Under the pieces are notes generated by a model. That model had not been told where the DNA came from. It did no database searches and was given only the letters and a program-made list of their open reading frames with translations. From Ruminococcus sp. CAG:382 (lineage in GTDB: Bacteria > Bacillota > Clostridia > Oscillospirales > CAG-382), in contig FR892198.1 of assembly GCA_000433115.1 (NCBI GenBank), positions 7,980 to 23,614 on the forward strand: a stretch of 15,635 bases of DNA, in the 5' to 3' direction. Position numbers and translations under genes: made by a program. The first letter of the stretch is position 1. Each line of letters opens with the position of its first letter. Shown here piece by piece: positions 14,486 through 15,635 of this stretch.

Positions 14486-14514
14486 TTGAAAAAAGGCTTT
14501 AGTTATGATAGAAT
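14486..14514 (+). promoter_or_regulatory. Sigma-A promoter of the tRNA gene
   Basis: TTGAAA (14486-14491), 17-base spacer, TAGAAT (14509-14514). The start would be about five bases before the mature tRNA 5' end. Confidence 0.75.
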
Positions 14515-14525
14515 TATTTACAAAC

Positions 14526-14601
14526 GGGGGCGTAGCTCAGCTGGGAGAGCGCTGCGTTCGCAACGCAGAGGTCAAGGGTTCGAACCCCTCCGTCTCCACC
14601 A
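14526..14601 (+). tRNA. tRNA-Ala, anticodon CGC
   Basis: A 76-base cloverleaf with CCA encoded at the 3' end (14599-14601). The acceptor stem GGGGGCG (14526-14532) pairs with CGTCTCC (14591-14597) and carries the G3-U70 wobble pair that specifies alanine. The D arm is GCTC/GAGC. The anticodon stem CTGCG/CGCAG encloses TTCGCAA with anticodon CGC at 14559-14561, reading GCG codons. The T loop is TTCGAAC; the outermost T-stem pair is an A-C mismatch. Confidence 0.95.
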
Positions 14602-14602
14602 G

Positions 14603-14629
14603 AAAGAGCGCTCACATGAGCGCTCTTTT
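14603..14629 (+). terminator. Rho-independent terminator of the tRNA gene
   Basis: An 11-bp stem (14603-14613 with 14618-14628, core GAGCGCTC) with a 4-base loop ACAT and a short T run, starting one base after the tRNA CCA end. Confidence 0.85.
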
Positions 14630-14656
14630 CAATTCTATTCTCACAGAGGTTAATAC

Positions 14657-15635
14657 ATGAGCATTCCTAAAATTATCCATTATTGTCGGTTTGGAAAGAA
14701 GCCGCTTGGAGCATTGGAAAAGAAATGCATTGACAGCTGGAAAAAGTACTGCCCCGATTATGAACTTAAGCTATGGACCGAAAGCAACTTCGATATATCC
14801 TGCAACAAATATGTAAGTCAGGCATATGAATCGGGAAAATACGCATTCGTGTCCGACTACGCCCGCCTGTACGCAATTTATAATTACGGCGGCATTTATT
14901 TTGATACAGATGTTGAGCTTCTGAAACCAATTGATTCTCTGCTGGAATATAAGGCTTTCATCGCTCTTGAAGTCGGTTCGCCGACTCCGTACGGTCGTCT
15001 GATACTTGCAAATTCCGGTTCGGGCATCGGCGCTGAGCCGCATTCGGAAACGGTGCGTAAAATGATGCGTATATATGAAAGCATTCCGATGATTACCGAA
15101 ACCGGAAGAATCGATCTCACAACATGTTCGGAACGCGCAACTCATGTTTTGAAAAAGCTCGGATTTGACGGAAAAAATCGTTTTCAGACCGTTGCAGACT
15201 TTACTGCTCTGCCCTCAGAATATTTCTCTCCGCTCGATTATACCACCAAAAAGCTCAGAACAACAGATAATACACTCGGAATACATTCATACAACGGGAG
15301 CTGGAAGCATTCCACACTGTTCGAAAGAATCAAAAGTAGCTTTCAATGCACAAAAACCGGCATGTTTGTCATGCGCATAAGGCGGTACGGCATAAAAAAG
15401 CTGCGTCGTTCAATGCTTAACTTATCAAATCAACTGCGTTTTATGAGGCAGCGTCTGTTTTGCAAAAACCTCCGCTTTGGCAAGCATCTTTTCTTCCGAA
15501 TGCTGCACCTGCGTATCAATAAAGGCTCTTTCGTGACAATAGGAAACAATGTCGAAAACGACGGCAAGCTGACAATTGTAACCGATTGGCGCAGTACGCT
15601 TTCTATCGGAAGCAACGTGTATTTTAATGACAACT
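14657..15635 (+). CDS. GT32-type glycosyltransferase, apparently fused to a hexapeptide acyltransferase; 3' end outside the window
   Basis: The first 326 codons are open and run off the right edge. ATG 14657 has AGAGG seven bases upstream. The N-terminal ~240 residues are a sugar transferase of the OCH1/capsular GT32 group: start IPKIIHYCRFG (3-13), WKKYCPDYELKLW (28-40), SDYARLYAIYNYGGIYFDTDVELLKP (66-91) with the nucleotide-sugar/metal DxD at D83 and D85, and a later GIHSYNGSW. A basic linker follows, with many Arg and Lys residues. The last ~42 residues (about 285-326) show IGNNV and IGSNV turns spaced like the coils of a left-handed beta-helix, as in maltose or serine O-acetyltransferases. 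The protein would add a sugar, and perhaps an acyl group, to a surface polysaccharide. It is probably the first gene of a polysaccharide locus beyond the window. Confidence 0.85.
   Translation, partial: MSIPKIIHYCRFGKKPLGALEKKCIDSWKKYCPDYELKLWTESNFDISCNKYVSQAYESGKYAFVSDYARLYAIYNYGGIYFDTDVELLKPIDSLLEYKAFIALEVGSPTPYGRLILANSGSGIGAEPHSETVRKMMRIYESIPMITETGRIDLTTCSERATHVLKKLGFDGKNRFQTVADFTALPSEYFSPLDYTTKKLRTTDNTLGIHSYNGSWKHSTLFERIKSSFQCTKTGMFVMRIRRYGIKKLRRSMLNLSNQLRFMRQRLFCKNLRFGKHLFFRMLHLRINKGSFVTIGNNVENDGKLTIVTDWRSTLSIGSNVYFNDN

Noticed and set aside
1..15635. Mobile elements, CRISPR arrays, phage genes or a defence island
   Set aside because: I saw no transposase, integrase, direct-repeat array, attachment-site duplication at the tRNA, or defence-type protein. 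The tRNA 3' end is followed by its own terminator and a chromosomal-looking gene.

Overview
The window looks like a chromosomal segment of an anaerobic, spore-forming, low-to-moderate-GC Clostridia bacterium, most likely a gut or rumen member of the Ruminococcaceae/Oscillospiraceae type. The evidence is a forespore sigma factor G and a YunB-type sporulation protein, a dockerin-bearing exported protein, a clostripain-family lipoprotein and strong GGAGG-type ribosome binding sites. Species and genus cannot be fixed from sequence alone.

Layout. Positions 1-2205 (minus) hold a polyamine ABC importer operon, potA-potB-potC, truncated at the left edge, with a near-consensus sigma-A promoter at 2261-2289. 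Positions 2450-5409 (plus) hold a four-cysteine zinc-ribbon membrane protein of unknown function, then an overlapping OmpR-type response regulator and sensor kinase pair closed by a terminator hairpin. Immediately behind that hairpin lies a peptidase C11 (clostripain-like) lipoprotein (5465-7483) with its own terminator. Positions 7541-8624 (minus) hold a decayed dockerin protein: its signal peptide is out of frame with its body, a TGA interrupts the dockerin, and a hexanucleotide repeat expands the second calcium loop. Positions 8748-10898 form a sporulation block: sigG (minus) behind a sigma-F-like promoter, an unrecognised membrane-anchored 210-residue protein (minus), and divergent yunB (plus) behind a sigma-E-like promoter. 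The yunB 3' end overlaps convergently with a SpoU/TrmH rRNA methyltransferase gene (10858-11676, minus), which is the second gene of an operon led by a membrane-anchored DHHW/SGNH-like protein that appears to have lost its catalytic residues (11682-12986). Positions 13198-14373 hold radC (plus) and a convergent family-6 uracil/hypoxanthine-DNA glycosylase gene (minus). Positions 14526-14629 hold tRNA-Ala(CGC) with promoter and terminator. Positions 14657 to the right edge hold a glycosyltransferase of the mannosyltransferase-OCH1/GT32 type that continues into what looks like a hexapeptide left-handed beta-helix, a possible transferase-acyltransferase fusion.

How it works together. Most of the window is ordinary housekeeping and sporulation DNA in short one- to three-gene units, each with a recognisable promoter. 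The sporulation promoters agree with the known programme, in which sigma-F drives sigG and sigma-E drives yunB. I did not find a convincing new defence or mobile system. The items most worth a second look are the multiply damaged dockerin gene, the DHHW pseudoenzyme, the unknown gene between sigG and yunB, the terminator jammed against the C11 gene, and the glycosyltransferase fusion.
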